DNA from: Phyto melanocephala | Taxonomy: Eukaryota; Arthropoda; Insecta; Diptera; Rhinophoridae | Direction: 5' to 3' | Assembly: GCA_941918925.1 (NCBI GenBank) | Contig: OW799236.1 | Location: forward strand, 17,831,474-17,895,473 | DNA: 64,000 nucleotides | Shown here: positions 34,344 to 45,108 of the stretch, piece by piece | Layout: each line of letters starts with the position of its first letter | How positions within the stretch are numbered: the first letter of the stretch is position 1 | Notes under the pieces: generated by a model | Seen by the model: the letters and a program-made list of their open reading frames with translations, nothing else | What the model was told of the DNA's origin: nothing | Databases searched by the model: none | Position numbers and translations under genes: made by a program

Positions 34344-35231
34344 ACTAGTAAGAGCGCTATATTCGGCCGTGCCGAATCTTATATACCCTTCACAACGTGA
34401 ATTCATGCAATAACAGTGGTTTGTGTCACCATTCATCCCATATGAAATACGTACATACATATAAAAACATACATATATAAAAACGTCCCATTGTAAAATT
34501 ATAAATTCATGTATGAATGTTAAAAAAAACAAAAAAAAAAAAAAAATTTTAAAAAAAAATTTAAAAAAAAAATTAAAAAAAAAAAAAAAAATTAAAAAAA
34601 AAAAATTTTTTTAAAAATTATTATGTATAAAATATATACAAAACAAAAAAAAAATAAAAAAAAAATTAAAAAAAAAAAATTAAAAAAAAAAATAATAAAA
34701 ATATAAATAATATATTAAATAAAAAAAAAAAAAAATAAAAAAAAAAATAAAAAAAAAAATTTAAAAAAAAAATTAAAAAAAAATTTTTTTGGCTCAGCTG
34801 GGATTCGATGCCACGTTTTCTCTAACCAGTATACACGTTTGTATGTATGTATGTTGTTGTTGTAATGTTGTTGTTGTAATGTTGCTTTTGTGAAAAAAAA
34901 ATCGAGGTGGTCGTGGGTTTTTGCTCATATCTCAGTTGTTTATGTACCGATGTTTCTGATTTTCAATAGCGATCTACTCCCGAATATTTCTGATATTTTA
35001 ATACCTCACCCGAGTCCAAGCGATGTCGGGGGGCTTCAAAAAGTTGATTTCAACATACACACGGACAGACGGTCAGACGGACAGACGGACAGACTGACAG
35101 CGCTTAATCGACTCCCCTATTCATAAGCTTTCAGAAAATATATACTTTATGGGGTCGGAAATCAAAATTGTAGAAATTTCACACGGAATGACAAACCTAT
35201 ATATACCCTTTTTCACTGTGTGAAGGGTATA
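34344..35231 (-). mobile_element. Helentron-like element, C-type, complete
   Basis: The 3' terminus (ACTAGTAAGAGCGCTATATT, hairpin ATTCGGC-CGT-GCCGAAT) is at the left. Then come an A-rich core (34520-34790), the tRNA-like module (GGGATTCGATGCCACG), the GACAGACGG repeats, and the 5' subterminal pair ATATACCC / GGGTATA at 35200-35231. Confidence 0.8.
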
Positions 35232-35234
35232 AAC

Positions 35235-35701
35235 ACAGAGAGTGTAAGGGTATGCCTAGGTTGGCCATTTCGTGTGAAATTCCACAATATTCGTTCACGA
35301 TGCCATTAAAAAATATATTTTCTAAAAGCTTATGGCTAGGGAAGTCGATTGGGCAATGCCCATTTGTCCGTGTGTGTGTTGAAATCAGTATTTTGAAGCC
35401 CCACTACCTTGTTTCGGCCTCTGTGTAACATTAAAATATCAGAAATATACGGAAGCAGGTCGGTATTAAAATTCAAAAAAATCGCTTCATAATCAATTGC
35501 GATATCAGACAAAAACCAAGACCACCTCACTTTTTTTACAACACATACAAAAAAACGTGGTATACTGGTTAGAGTGAACCTGGTTCGAATCCCGGGTAAG
35601 GCTAAAAATTATTTTTATTTTTTTTAATAATTGATACGTATATACATACATACATACATACATACATACATACATACATACATACATACATACATACATA
35701 C
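35235..35701 (+). mobile_element. older Helentron-like head with intact T-arm-like module
   Basis: A diverged head in the opposite orientation to the preceding copy, abutting its 5' end. It keeps AGTGTAAGGGTAT, AATATATTTTCTAAAAGCTT, GTCCGTGTGTGTGTTGAAAT and AAAATATCAGAAATATACGG. The tRNA-like module at 35559-35602 reads CTGGTTAGAG then GGTTCGAATCCCGGG, an excellent pol III B box. It ends in a (CATA)n run (35640-35701). No 3' tail. Confidence 0.65.
35640..35701. repeat. (ACAT)n microsatellite
   Basis: An uninterrupted tetranucleotide run of about 15 units. The minus-strand MYVCMYVC ORF at 35505-35699 is its translation. Confidence 0.9.
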
Positions 35702-35702
35702 C

Positions 35703-36016
35703 TTAAGGAACTAATACACGGCATGTTTTTTACATCTGACTTGTCAAATTCTCCACTGCTAATACGAACATGTCGTGTGTTACCTTTAAAATATTACTTC
35801 TGTAAAAAAACATGTGTTGAGACATCTGACAAAATTTTAATTAGAACGCACTCTATTTTCTTCTGTCAAAACATGTGACATCAGCCGTTGGAAGAACTCT
35901 CTGCTGCTGCAAAGCAGTCAGCGTAAAAGTACAATTTTGACAGACATGTAGATTTACATATGTCTTACAAATTTTAAAGTCAGATGTAAAAAACATGCTG
36001 CGTATTATAGTCTTAA
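35703..36016. mobile_element. MITE, ~314 bp
   Basis: The left arm has AATACACGGCATGTTTTTTA then CATCTGACTT. The right arm, in reverse complement, has AATACGCAGCATGTTTTTTA then CATCTGACTT. TTAAG stands at both outer ends. Internal CATGT words are frequent. No ORF. The target duplication is unclear because the left flank is the microsatellite. Confidence 0.75.
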
Positions 36017-36099
36017 ACTGATTTTTTATAATTTGCGTTGGAGTCTTTTTAAGAGGTTAAAATAGTTATAAAGAATATTAAAATGTTTTTACGTTTTTA

Positions 36100-36527
36100 A
36101 TATCAATGAGAAGGAAAGGGCCTCTGTTGAGGAGGCAACAACACCCCGAGTTCGAGTGGTAGACCGAAGCAATCTACCATCCGCCTCTGTTCTGTTGAGA
36201 TGGCAACAGCACCCGAAAACTTCCGTGTTAACCGCGCTCACTTCCGAATACGTTTTCCGCTTAGAATAACCACAGCCACCACATGTACTTCAAAGAGACC
36301 TCACCAATAATCAGACAGATCTATGTTCTGGGGCTTACTGATTCCCGTGGTACCAGATAGGTTTCTGGTCAGCCTTGAGAATGTCTCTGACAAGTCTCTA
36401 ATTTTCTTCCAAATTATGGCTCCAAGAAGCCAGAGGTGTTGGTCTAACCTCTCTACCCCGAGCTGGCAAATACCAAGGTCTAGAGAAATGACCAAGGATT
36501 TATGCCCCCGGGGAGAGACTAGAATAT
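36100..36527. repeat. GC-richer unassigned repeat fragment
   Basis: Its base composition differs sharply from the flanks. Two related blocks recur about 70 bases apart: CCTCTGTTGAGGAGGCAACA and CTCTGTTCTGTTGAGATGGC then AACA. The two opposite ORFs at 36301-36612 and 36323-36529 show no recognised domain. Likely a piece of a dispersed element; class unknown. Confidence 0.4.
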
Positions 36528-36779
36528 AGTAAACTATGTAAAAGTTTAAATCAAAGATCGCCTCATAAACGAAATGGCGAATAATTCTCAACCCCATCAA
36601 TATTAGTATCAAATGAAAGGGCTTAATAAAAATTCAAAATCAAAAATGGCTTCAGAAATAATAAAGCAAAATAGGGTATAACATTAAATCTGAAATCTGC
36701 GCTAAGCTACGATATTTTTACTTTATCTATGGACATAATAGTGAAGGTTATTTACAGATTCGGTACAGTCAAATATAGA
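36528..36779 (+). mobile_element. Helentron-like tail fragment, E-type
   Basis: Contains CCCCATCAATATTAGTATCA and AAATGAAAGGGCTT, as at 63300-63340, then TAAGCTACGATA, and ends AGATTCGGTACAGTCAAATA, the degraded 3' hairpin. The 5' head is missing. Confidence 0.55.
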
Positions 36780-38300
36780 ATTTTTTTTTGTAAAGTATAA
36801 AGAAATTATTAATAATATTAAGACTAAAATAAAGGTTGTTCTAATGGTCGTTTACTGCGTCCAAATGTACGTAAGATTTTAACTAAAAAAACGTTTAACT
36901 TGCCCTATTATTTTTATAAAAGTCTATGATTAAACGAAAGTTTGTTCCCACAAAATAACATTTAAAATTGGTTGTGGTAAACCGTTTTGGGATCTGAATG
37001 CAAGTATGTGTTTTTTCAGCTTTTATTCTAACGCTCTCTCTCACTTTAAGACTTTTACTGTCTGTCTTTAAAATGTTTCAAGATTTTTTTTTTTTAATTT
37101 CAAATATTTCAGTTTTGGGGCAACGAAAAGAAACGAAAATCAAACAACAAAATGAAATTTCACTTTACTTGAAGTTTATTTTGCTTAAAATTAATTATGG
37201 GTCTTGCTTTCTTACTAGCGCTTTTGCTGGAGGTAACGAACGTATTCCGTTTAATCAGTCTTACATTTCTTTCGAACTACTAAGGAGAAACAACAATGCG
37301 ACAAAGTTATTTTTGTTTATTTGTGAGTCTAAAATTGAAAACTACGCAAATTGTAAATTTTCCGGAAAGCGATATTTGACTCTCAGTAGGGCGAAAATTA
37401 ACGCCTTATAATTCAGCAACAACTAGGAAATAACTGGCCTTATAAGAACCCAGTATAAACTAGGTATTGACTTGCTCTTACTAAACGAGATACTTTTCAA
37501 TAACTATTACATATCGTCTGTCTTTCTAAGAAGTATTTTAGTAATGACTTGATTTATAATGTGCTACGTATGTACTTATTTTCAGACATTTGCTTAGATA
37601 CACACACAATATAATCTCCTAAATATTGCGAAATTTGCTAAAAGCCATGCAAATACATAACTTTTTATAATTCTCGTTTAGTTCATTTAGCTTAGGGTAT
37701 AAGTAATAAAGTTTCATTAGCAAAGTGATGACTTAAGGTCTCATTAGTCTTTACTTTCTGTTGTCGTTCTGTGACGTGCCATTCTGTAGTTACTTCTTCT
37801 GCAAAAACTTATCTGTTTTACTTTATAAGATAACCTGACAAGAACAAGCTTATTATATTTTTTGCATATTTTTCCCGTCAAAATCCATACATAAAATAAG
37901 AAATTTGTCGTGTCAGGTTTCATATATAAGCAAAGAGAGTGAGTCTCTCTGTTGTAGCCACCTTTAAAATAAAGGCACGTTAATAACAGCTGATTCTCTT
38001 TCAATGACCGTCACTTAACGTTGAATTCTATTTTCTACAGATTTGTACGCAACAGAACAGAAAGAAAAAGTAACAACAAACCACACATACAGATTTTCAA
38101 TTGAACAGCTGATTTATAACAGCACAGAACGTACAAACTAGTTCTGCCTTTATAGAGTTTCACTGATTTTAAAATTTCTAATTGACGTATCGCAGAATAA
38201 TCTAACCGAATTTTCGTCCTTAAAAGAACCAAATGTCTTCTGTAAGCCCATAATATTAATGAGTTGTTTAGGTTATTAAAATCAAGTACTCATAAATTGC
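36780..38300. other. Unassigned DNA with one long ORF
   Basis: The 137-codon ORF at 36998-37411 (plus) is the longest unexplained frame in the window. It has a hydrophobic start (SAFILTLSLTLRLLL) but no recognised domain, and its surroundings give no promoter or splice support. The minus ORFs at 37744-38232 are likewise unrecognised. Confidence 0.25.
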
Positions 38301-38430
38301 TATAGTACTTATTTAAGTCCCTATTTATAACCAACCGTAATAAGTACTTATACGGGTTCCTATTTGTATGGCGAGGGTGGTAAGTACTTATTTAAGTCGC
38401 TATTTGTAATCGAGCGTGGTAAGTACTTGC
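38301..38430. repeat. 40-bp tandem repeat, ~3 copies
   Basis: Units at 38301-38340, 38341-38380 and 38381-38419 share TAAGTACTTATTTAAGTCNC then TATTTGTA, with a partial fourth (TAAGTACTTGCC). Confidence 0.75.
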
Positions 38431-40288
38431 CTTTAATGGCATCGTCTTGTTAAAATAATGGGTTTAGATGCCAAAATGAAAGCAGTGAAGAACTGTTTTC
38501 GAGTTCTTTCAACTCATTATTTTGTAATTTGCTATTTTGCTGGGGAAGAACTGCTTTTTTAGTACATTCAACATAATTTTGTAGTGGGGGTTTTTGCTGG
38601 GAAATCATCTCTTATTATTTTTTAAAACATTGTGAAAGCTAAATTTGGAATTTTTTTTTTTAATTTTATTAATATTAATTCTTAGCCATTTTAGAAACTA
38701 CCAAAACGACAAAATTAAATTGACTAAACTGTTTTTAATTTCAATAAACAGTTATTTGACGCCTTGCATATCAGCAAATGAAACTTTGTTTTAAATTTGC
38801 TTATTTGATATGAAATACATTTAGTTAAAAAAGATTAGCACTTTTATAATTTTAATGTTAAATTAAGTTATTATTTTATTGAACTTAAGTATAAGTATGT
38901 ATAACAAACATACTTATACTAACTAACTCACTAAGGTTTTTTGTTCACACTCACATGTATTTTTAAGTACTTGACCTCAATGACAAGTTTCAAATGCAAT
39001 TAAATATTTCACACATTCCGATGCACATATACTAACACCTAACACTCTTACTCATTAGCCGTAATATGTAGTACATAGTAATGAATTTAAAAAAAAATGT
39101 AATTTTTGCAAACGTAATTTGTGTTGCTTTAACGAACAAAAGCAAATTGTTATCAGCTTTGAACAGAAAGAAAGTGATAAATATTTATAGACTGTTGAAG
39201 TTAATAATACATTAGATTGCTAGTTCATTTGTTCGTTATCTTTGAAATGCAAACAAGATTAGAAATGCAAAAAAAAAAAAAAAAAAAAAATTGATTCATT
39301 GATTATTGCGAATCGAGTATAGTTGTTATGGGTAGCGGCCATTAAAAACAGAAAAAAATAATTATTTATTGTCAGAAATCAATAGATTTGAAAGCTACGG
39401 CACGGTTCACTTTTAGGGTAGTGGCCTTTCAATAAAAACTGGCAAAGTCAAGTTCATTGACAATTGCCTTAAACATATGCTGTTTAGAATATTTTATGGC
39501 ATATTTTCAGTTATCTTTAGCAAACAAGCTTTTAGCAACAACAAATTTAACCAATTTAACTTTAACATTTCTACACAATAAAAAGTCAAATAAACTAATA
39601 AAAAAATTAAAAATTTTATAATTCAGCATTTAAACTACTACTTAATTCTGTACTAACGTTCGCAAATAGATTTTTTTCAAAAAGCTTTTTTTGTGTAGAT
39701 TGTTTTTATTGTTAACAGCTACTTACTTTATTTGGTAATAGTTGTTGATTTTTTAAGTATGAAGTGCCACATAAAAAAATATAACAAAAAAAACTATATA
39801 AATAAACATGTTTATTTGCTGTTCATTCTGAACATACTGCATACATAGACATACATACATATGTACGTACATATTTTTTGGTATTTTTACTTTAAGTGTT
39901 AAAACGAAATTTTTTTTAGAAAAATATTTTTCGTTTGCTTTAAATTAACAAATTTTGTTTATTTAAGCGTAAACATTATAATTTTGTTAATCAATAATTT
40001 TAAACATACTTTGAAACATAAACAAAAAATAACCTAAATTGTGCTAAAAAAATCAAATAAATTGCAAATATTTTCCGCCACAGTGTTTAAACTGTAAAAG
40101 TTTTTAAATTTTAGGGGAAGCGCAAATTGTCTCTTTATAAAATCTTTAAATATTTGATGACACTTTTTCATTTCATTTCACCAATTTAAGCAAGTGACAG
40201 TTGTTGCTTTGAAAAAAATTTTAATTCAAAGTTTTTTAATTTTTAATAGAAAATCGAGTTTTGCTGTTTAAAAGAAAGAAAAGAAAAA
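38431..40288. other. Unassigned AT-rich DNA
   Basis: A two-copy imperfect repeat of about 61 bp lies at 38486-38600 (AAGAACTG ... TTCAAC ... TTTTGCTGGG). A run of about 21 A is at 39271-39291. No gene recognised. Confidence 0.35.
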
Positions 40289-41882
40289 ACAAGTAAGAGC
40301 GCTATATCCGGCTGTGCCCAATCTGATAATACCCTTCACCGTTATGAACGTAGGTATAATGACCACATCGCACAGTGAGCCCTAAAGTAACCTCGGAAAA
40401 AAATGGTTTTTGGCGTGTCGTCAAATTTGGATGAAATTTTCACAGTATATTAACAGATATATGAGTAACAATTCCCTGAAATTTCAGCCTCATAAGTAAT
40501 ATTCAAAAGCTTATAAATAAAAAACTACATAATAAATATAACTTTAAAGTATTTTTTTAATTAATTTAGTTGTTGTAGAATGAGTAGGTAAAAAAATAAA
40601 TTTAAAAAAGAAACACAAAAAAACATTTCTTTACAACAGAATTGTGGTGTAAAATTTGAACATTTTGCATTTTCAATGGACTAGGAAATATAGAGCAGCC
40701 ACTCGCCATAGGTGCAAACTTATATCAAATAAGAGATTAAAGTCTCAGCTTTCATTTAAAGTAAAGGACATATAGCAAAAGTTTGCAAAAGTACTTTAAA
40801 CATACGTAGCACATTCTGTCGCTATATGTATGTTAGCATGCAATAGCATGTTTACAAATTTTTACTATTCCATTCTCGTAAAAATTCACGTATTTCTACG
40901 AATGAAGTTGTGATGTACTATTTGCAAATATCATCAGATCCTTATATTAATTCATTTAGAATGAGAATGAAATTGAAAAATTTAGAATACAATGATGATA
41001 TAAAACAATTATTGATAGAATGAAAAAAAAAATTTTTAGTTTTTATTGCATTTCAATGGGAGGTGGACGTAATAGTGGGCGTGTTATTGTAATTTTTGCA
41101 TGAAACATTTTAAATGATATAAATTACAGTAATATCATATAATTTGAAGGTTGTACCTAAAATATTTTAGAAAATATGACACTTTTTATGTTGAGGTTGT
41201 ATGGGTGGTTGGGGTAAAAGTGGGCCAAAGTCTAAAACTTTATTTCGATAATGTTTGCAACAATATAACATTCAAGTATACCAAAATTTAAAGTTATATC
41301 TAAAGTATTACGGACAATACGGCGTTTTACAAATTTGGAATTGTCTCAAAAATAACCTGTGCAAAATTTTAGAACTCTGCAATGACTCCTTGTATTTAAT
41401 GCCGGCGTTGTCTCACTGTGCATCGTAGCTTAGCCTAGATTTTAGATTTTATGTAATACCCTATTTTCTTTATTATTTCCGATGCTTTCCTTGATTTTGA
41501 ATTTTTAAATAGGAAACTATTTTTTACTAGTCAAGCCTTTTCATTTGATACCCATATTGGTGGGGTTTAAAAAAATCGCTCCGCCATTTTGTTTCAGACG
41601 CCATCTTGGATCTAACACTTTTTTATAGTTCACAACATTGTACTGCTCGAGCGCTGTTTTTCATACTAATATTGTGGGAGTTAAAGGGGAAAAAGTCGTA
41701 ACTACTGTATTTGACTCATATATTCGCCATTTAATCTAGGACGCCATCTTAAAGAGTTGATTTAAACATACACACGGACAGACGGAATATGCTTAATCGA
41801 CTCCTCTACTCATAAGCTTTCACACGACAAACAATGCTAAATTTATATATACCCTTTTACACTGTCGTACGAAGGGTATATA
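40289..41882 (-). mobile_element. Helentron-like element with mixed core
   Basis: The 3' terminus ACAAGTAAGAGCGCTATATC is at the left and the 5' repeat GAAGGGTATATA at 41871-41882. The core combines the B-type GTGGGCGTG words (41070-41220) with E-type CGCCATTTTGTTTCAGACGC blocks (41580-41760). Part of the head (GGACAGACGG, CATAAGCTTTC) is present, with the middle deleted. Confidence 0.7.
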
Positions 41883-42001
41883 AACAATTTTGGATTCTTA
41901 AACGATTTAAAACTTTTAATTTTCTGCAGAGTTAAACGCTAAACATTCCGATCAGTGCTGATAATAAAGCCGTAGCTGTTATCGGTATTAAACTTACTTT
42001 T

Positions 42002-43002
42002 GATACCCTTCACACAGTGAAAAAGGGTATATATAGGTTTGTCATTCCGTGTGAAATGTCTACAATTTTCATTTCCGACCCCATAAAGTATATATTTTCT
42101 GAAAGCTTATGAATAGTAGAGTCGATTAAGCCCTGTCAGTCTGTCCGTCTGTCCGTGTGTTTGTTGAAATCAACTTTTTGAAGCCCCCCGACATAGGTTG
42201 GACCCGGGTAAGGTATTAGAATATCAGAAATATTCGGGAGTAGATCGGTATTGAAATCAGAAACATCGGTACATAAACAATTGAGATATGAGCAAAAAAC
42301 CACGGCCACCTCGATTTTTTTTCACAAAAACAACATTACAACAACATACATACAAACGTGTATACTGGTTAGAGAAAACGTGGCATCGAATCCCAGCTGA
42401 GCAAAAAATTTTTTTTTTAATTTTTTCTTTTGTTTTTTTATTTTTTATTTAATATATTATTTATATAATTATTTTTTTTTAAATTTTTTTTTAAAATTTT
42501 TTTTTTTAATTTTTTTTTGTTTTATATATATTATATACATAATAATTTTTTTTTTTAAATTTTTTTTTTTGTTTTTTTAACATACGTGAATTTTAATACA
42601 TACGTGAATTTATAATTTTACAATGGGACGTTTTTATATATGTATGTTTTTATATGAATGTACGTATTTCATATGGGATGAATGGTGATACAAACCACTG
42701 TTATTGCATGACTACACGTTGTGAAGGCACGGCCGAATATAGCGCTCTTACTTGTTTTATATATATTATATATGTATATAATAATTTTTTTTTTTTAATT
42801 TTTTTTAAATTTTTTTTTTTTTTATTTTTCATTTTTTTAACATACATACGTGAATTTATAATTTTACAATGGGATGTTTTTATATATGTACGTAAGTATT
42901 TCATATGGGATGAATGGTGACACAAACTACTGTTATTGCATGACTACACGTTGTGAAGGGTATATAAGATTCGGCACGGCCGAATATAGCGCTCTTACTT
43001 GT
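42002..43002 (+). mobile_element. Helentron-like element, C-type, with duplicated tail
   Basis: The standard head (42002-42400) is followed by a T-rich core. The first tail ends CTTACTTGT at 42755; it has lost GTATATAAGATTC from the subterminal repeat. A second T-rich stretch and a complete second tail end at 43002. Only one head is present. The opposed ORFs at 42654-42925 are T-rich by-products. Confidence 0.75.
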
Positions 43003-43658
43003 TTTAGTTTATTCTCTCATTATCACAAATAGACTTTTAATCTCTTCGTAAAGAAGAATTAAAAATAAATAAACCTAAGCCAAAACTAAAAAATATTGTC
43101 TTTTGCAGAAGTTTTATTAGAAAATAAATTGTTTTTTAAAACTTATATTTTAAGTTTTTTGGGTAATTTTATGTTAAAATTAAATTAAAAATATTTTTAA
43201 GTTTTTAATTTGTTTGCAATGACTTTTTTCGAATAATTTACGTAGCAATGATTCCACTCGCATTTTTAGAACTTTGTATTTTTGTATTGTATTTTTTTTT
43301 CGTTTCAATTGTAATTTTTTTAAATTAAATAACTTGTCATTTGATGATCGTGGTCTTAATTAAAAATGCCAAATTGACGCTTTGACAGAATATTAATTAT
43401 GGTCGAAAAGCAACAAATGCCAGTAATAAAGAATAAGAAACAAAAAAATAAATTTAGTTTAATTACAACAGAATATCAAACATGAATTCAGATGTCATTG
43501 ACTGTAAAATGAGGAGTAAGACATGCATACAAACATATGCATTATGATGTGACTTAGTTACGGTTTGATATGTTTGATATTGATGATATAAATATAGAAC
43601 TTTATTAATTTAAATAAACAGCAAGAATGTTTAATCTAATCACATAAACAATTTATAG
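43003..43658. other. Unassigned AT-rich DNA downstream of tRNA-Leu
   Basis: No gene recognised. Confidence 0.3.
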
Positions 43659-43665
43659 AAAAAAA
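43659..43665 (-). terminator. pol III terminator of tRNA-Leu
   Basis: A run of seven T on the minus strand begins five bases after the tRNA 3' end. Confidence 0.75.
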
Positions 43666-43670
43666 TAATT

Positions 43671-43794
43671 TGTCAGAAGTGGGATTCGAACCCACGCCCT
43701 CAGAGAGGACCAGAACGCTCCATGGTTACTTTGTCTGTACAAAGCAAGTTGCAACACTTGAGTCTGGCGCCTTAGACCGCTCGGCCATCCTGAC
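43671..43794 (-). tRNA. tRNA-Leu(CAA) with 41-nt intron
   Basis: On the minus strand the 5' half reads GTCAGGATGGCCGAGCGGTC, with acceptor stem GTCAGGA pairing with the 3' TTCTGAC and discriminator A at 43671. The anticodon CAA is the complement of 43758-43760. The intron (43716-43756) begins one base after the anticodon, the canonical 37/38 position, and its TTG at the start can pair with the anticodon. The long variable arm is of class II type, as for leucine. The T-arm has GGTTCGAATCCC. The mature length is 83 nt before CCA addition. All stems look intact, so it is probably functional. Confidence 0.95.
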
Positions 43795-43875
43795 TTATAA
43801 ACGTAATACGTTTGAAAAATACCTACAAGCTTAAGTTAAAAAAATATCACAACCAACCTAGGCATAATTATTGAT

Positions 43876-44010
43876 CAGGGGGAAAATTACGGCATTCGAA
43901 CGTAATCGAAATTTGAAAATTCTTATTAGAATCTCTATACCTAAAGCACAGCGAACTCAATCGTTCGAGTAAAATTTCGAAAGTGATCGAATGCCATAAT
44001 TTGGCCCCAG
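43876..44010. mobile_element. hairpin MITE, 135 bp
   Basis: The left arm is CAGGGGGAAAATTACGGCAT then TCGA. The right arm in reverse complement is CTGGGGCCAAATTATGGCAT then TCGA. The arms continue as AATCGAAATTT / TTTCGAAATTTT. It lies 81 bases upstream of the tRNA 5' end. Confidence 0.75.
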
Positions 44011-44195
44011 ATAAACGTAGTTCGAAAAGAAAAATTCTTTTAATGAATTTTAGCACTTAAAATAAATTAAAAAAGAGAGAAATTGTTTTTTTATCTAAAA
44101 ATTTTGGCAGCTAAAATCTAAAATAATTAAAGAAAAAAATAATCAGTTAACGAATTAAGACTACTTAATAAATAAATATGCCTTGGAATAAATCA

Positions 44196-45108
44196 GGTGC
44201 CCCAACTAGAAGGCAATTTTTAAATTTGGCGCCATTCGAAGTGTCATTGTTTGACATTTGAACAATTGTTATTGTTTGCTAGTAGAAGGTACGAGGTTAG
44301 TAAAAATGGAGCGCTACACGAATGAACAACGCATTCTCATTGTGAAATTGTTTTACCAAAATGGTGAAGGTTTTGCGGGTACAGTTCGCGAATTGCGATC
44401 ATCCCATTTCCTTCTTGATGGCTTCGTCAATAGGCAGAATTGCCGCATTTGGGGTGAGGAAAATCCTCGAGTGATTCGCGAGAAGCAAATGCATCCTCAA
44501 CGTGTCACTGTGTGGTGTGGTTTTTGGGCTGAAGGAATCATTGGACCTTTCTTTTATGAAAATGAGGCAGGTCAAGCACAAACAGTCAATGCTGTTCGGT
44601 ATCGTGAAATAATAGCCAGTTTTTTCTTGCCTAGAATTGAAGAAATGAATGTGGAGGGCATGTGGTTTCAACAAGATGGCGCCACATGTCATACAGCCAG
44701 AGAAACAATTCAATTGCTGCATCAGTAATTTCCCGGTCGTGTTATTTCGCGTTTTGGAGACCAGAATTGGCCGCCTAGATCGTGTGATTTAACACCTTTA
44801 GATTTTTTTCTTTAGGGTTTTTTGTAGTCGATGGTTTACACGAATAAGCCGACGACGACTCAAGCCTTAAAAAAGGAAATTGGACGCTGCATTACTGAAA
44901 TACCGCAGCATTTATGCAAAAAGGTCATTGAAAATTTCATTAAAAGATCGCGTGTGTGCCAGCAAAGCCGCGGCGGCCATCTGCACGATATATTGTTCCA
45001 TACATAACCTCATTCTGTCTACTTTACGATATAATAAAGTTTAACGATTTTTTTTTTAATATCTGTGTTGTATTTAAAATTTAAAAATTGCGTTCTGGTT
45101 GGGACACC
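44196..45108 (+). mobile_element. mariner-type element, internally deleted
   Basis: The terminal inverted repeats are 44196-44227 and 45077-45108 (32 bp, three mismatches, ends GGTGCCCCAACTAGAA and GGTGTCCCAACCAGAA). Homology may extend two to three bases further out on each side. TA is present outside the right end but not cleanly at the left, so the target duplication is unresolved. It carries the broken transposase listed next. Confidence 0.85.
44306..45007 (+). pseudogene. mariner-type transposase, deleted and with three nonsense codons
   Basis: Starts MERYTNEQRILIVKLFYQNG (helix-turn-helix, DUF4817-like region), then jumps at about 44400 from RELR directly to SSHFLLDGFVNRQN. An intact family member has roughly 100 more residues there, covering the rest of the DNA-binding region and the first catalytic aspartate. 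The frame then continues through RVTVWCGFWAEGIIGPFF and WFQQDGATCHTAR (second acidic residue). It meets stops at 44726 (TAA), 44813 (TAG) and 44825 (TAG). It ends with SCDLTPLDFF (third acidic motif between stops one and two), KKVIENFIKR and QSRGGHLHDI. The reading frame is otherwise unshifted to the TAA at 45005, suggesting a fairly young inactive copy that could only move in trans. Confidence 0.85.

Noticed and set aside
35505..35699. MYVCMYVC repeat protein
   Set aside because: Translation of the (ACAT)n microsatellite.
36998..37411. 137-codon ORF as a protein-coding gene
   Set aside because: Longest unexplained frame, but no domain, promoter, splice or codon-use support in a region where chance ORFs are common; mentioned only in the regional entry.
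44399..44722. 107-codon minus-strand ORF in the mariner-type element
   Set aside because: Antisense shadow of the transposase pseudogene.
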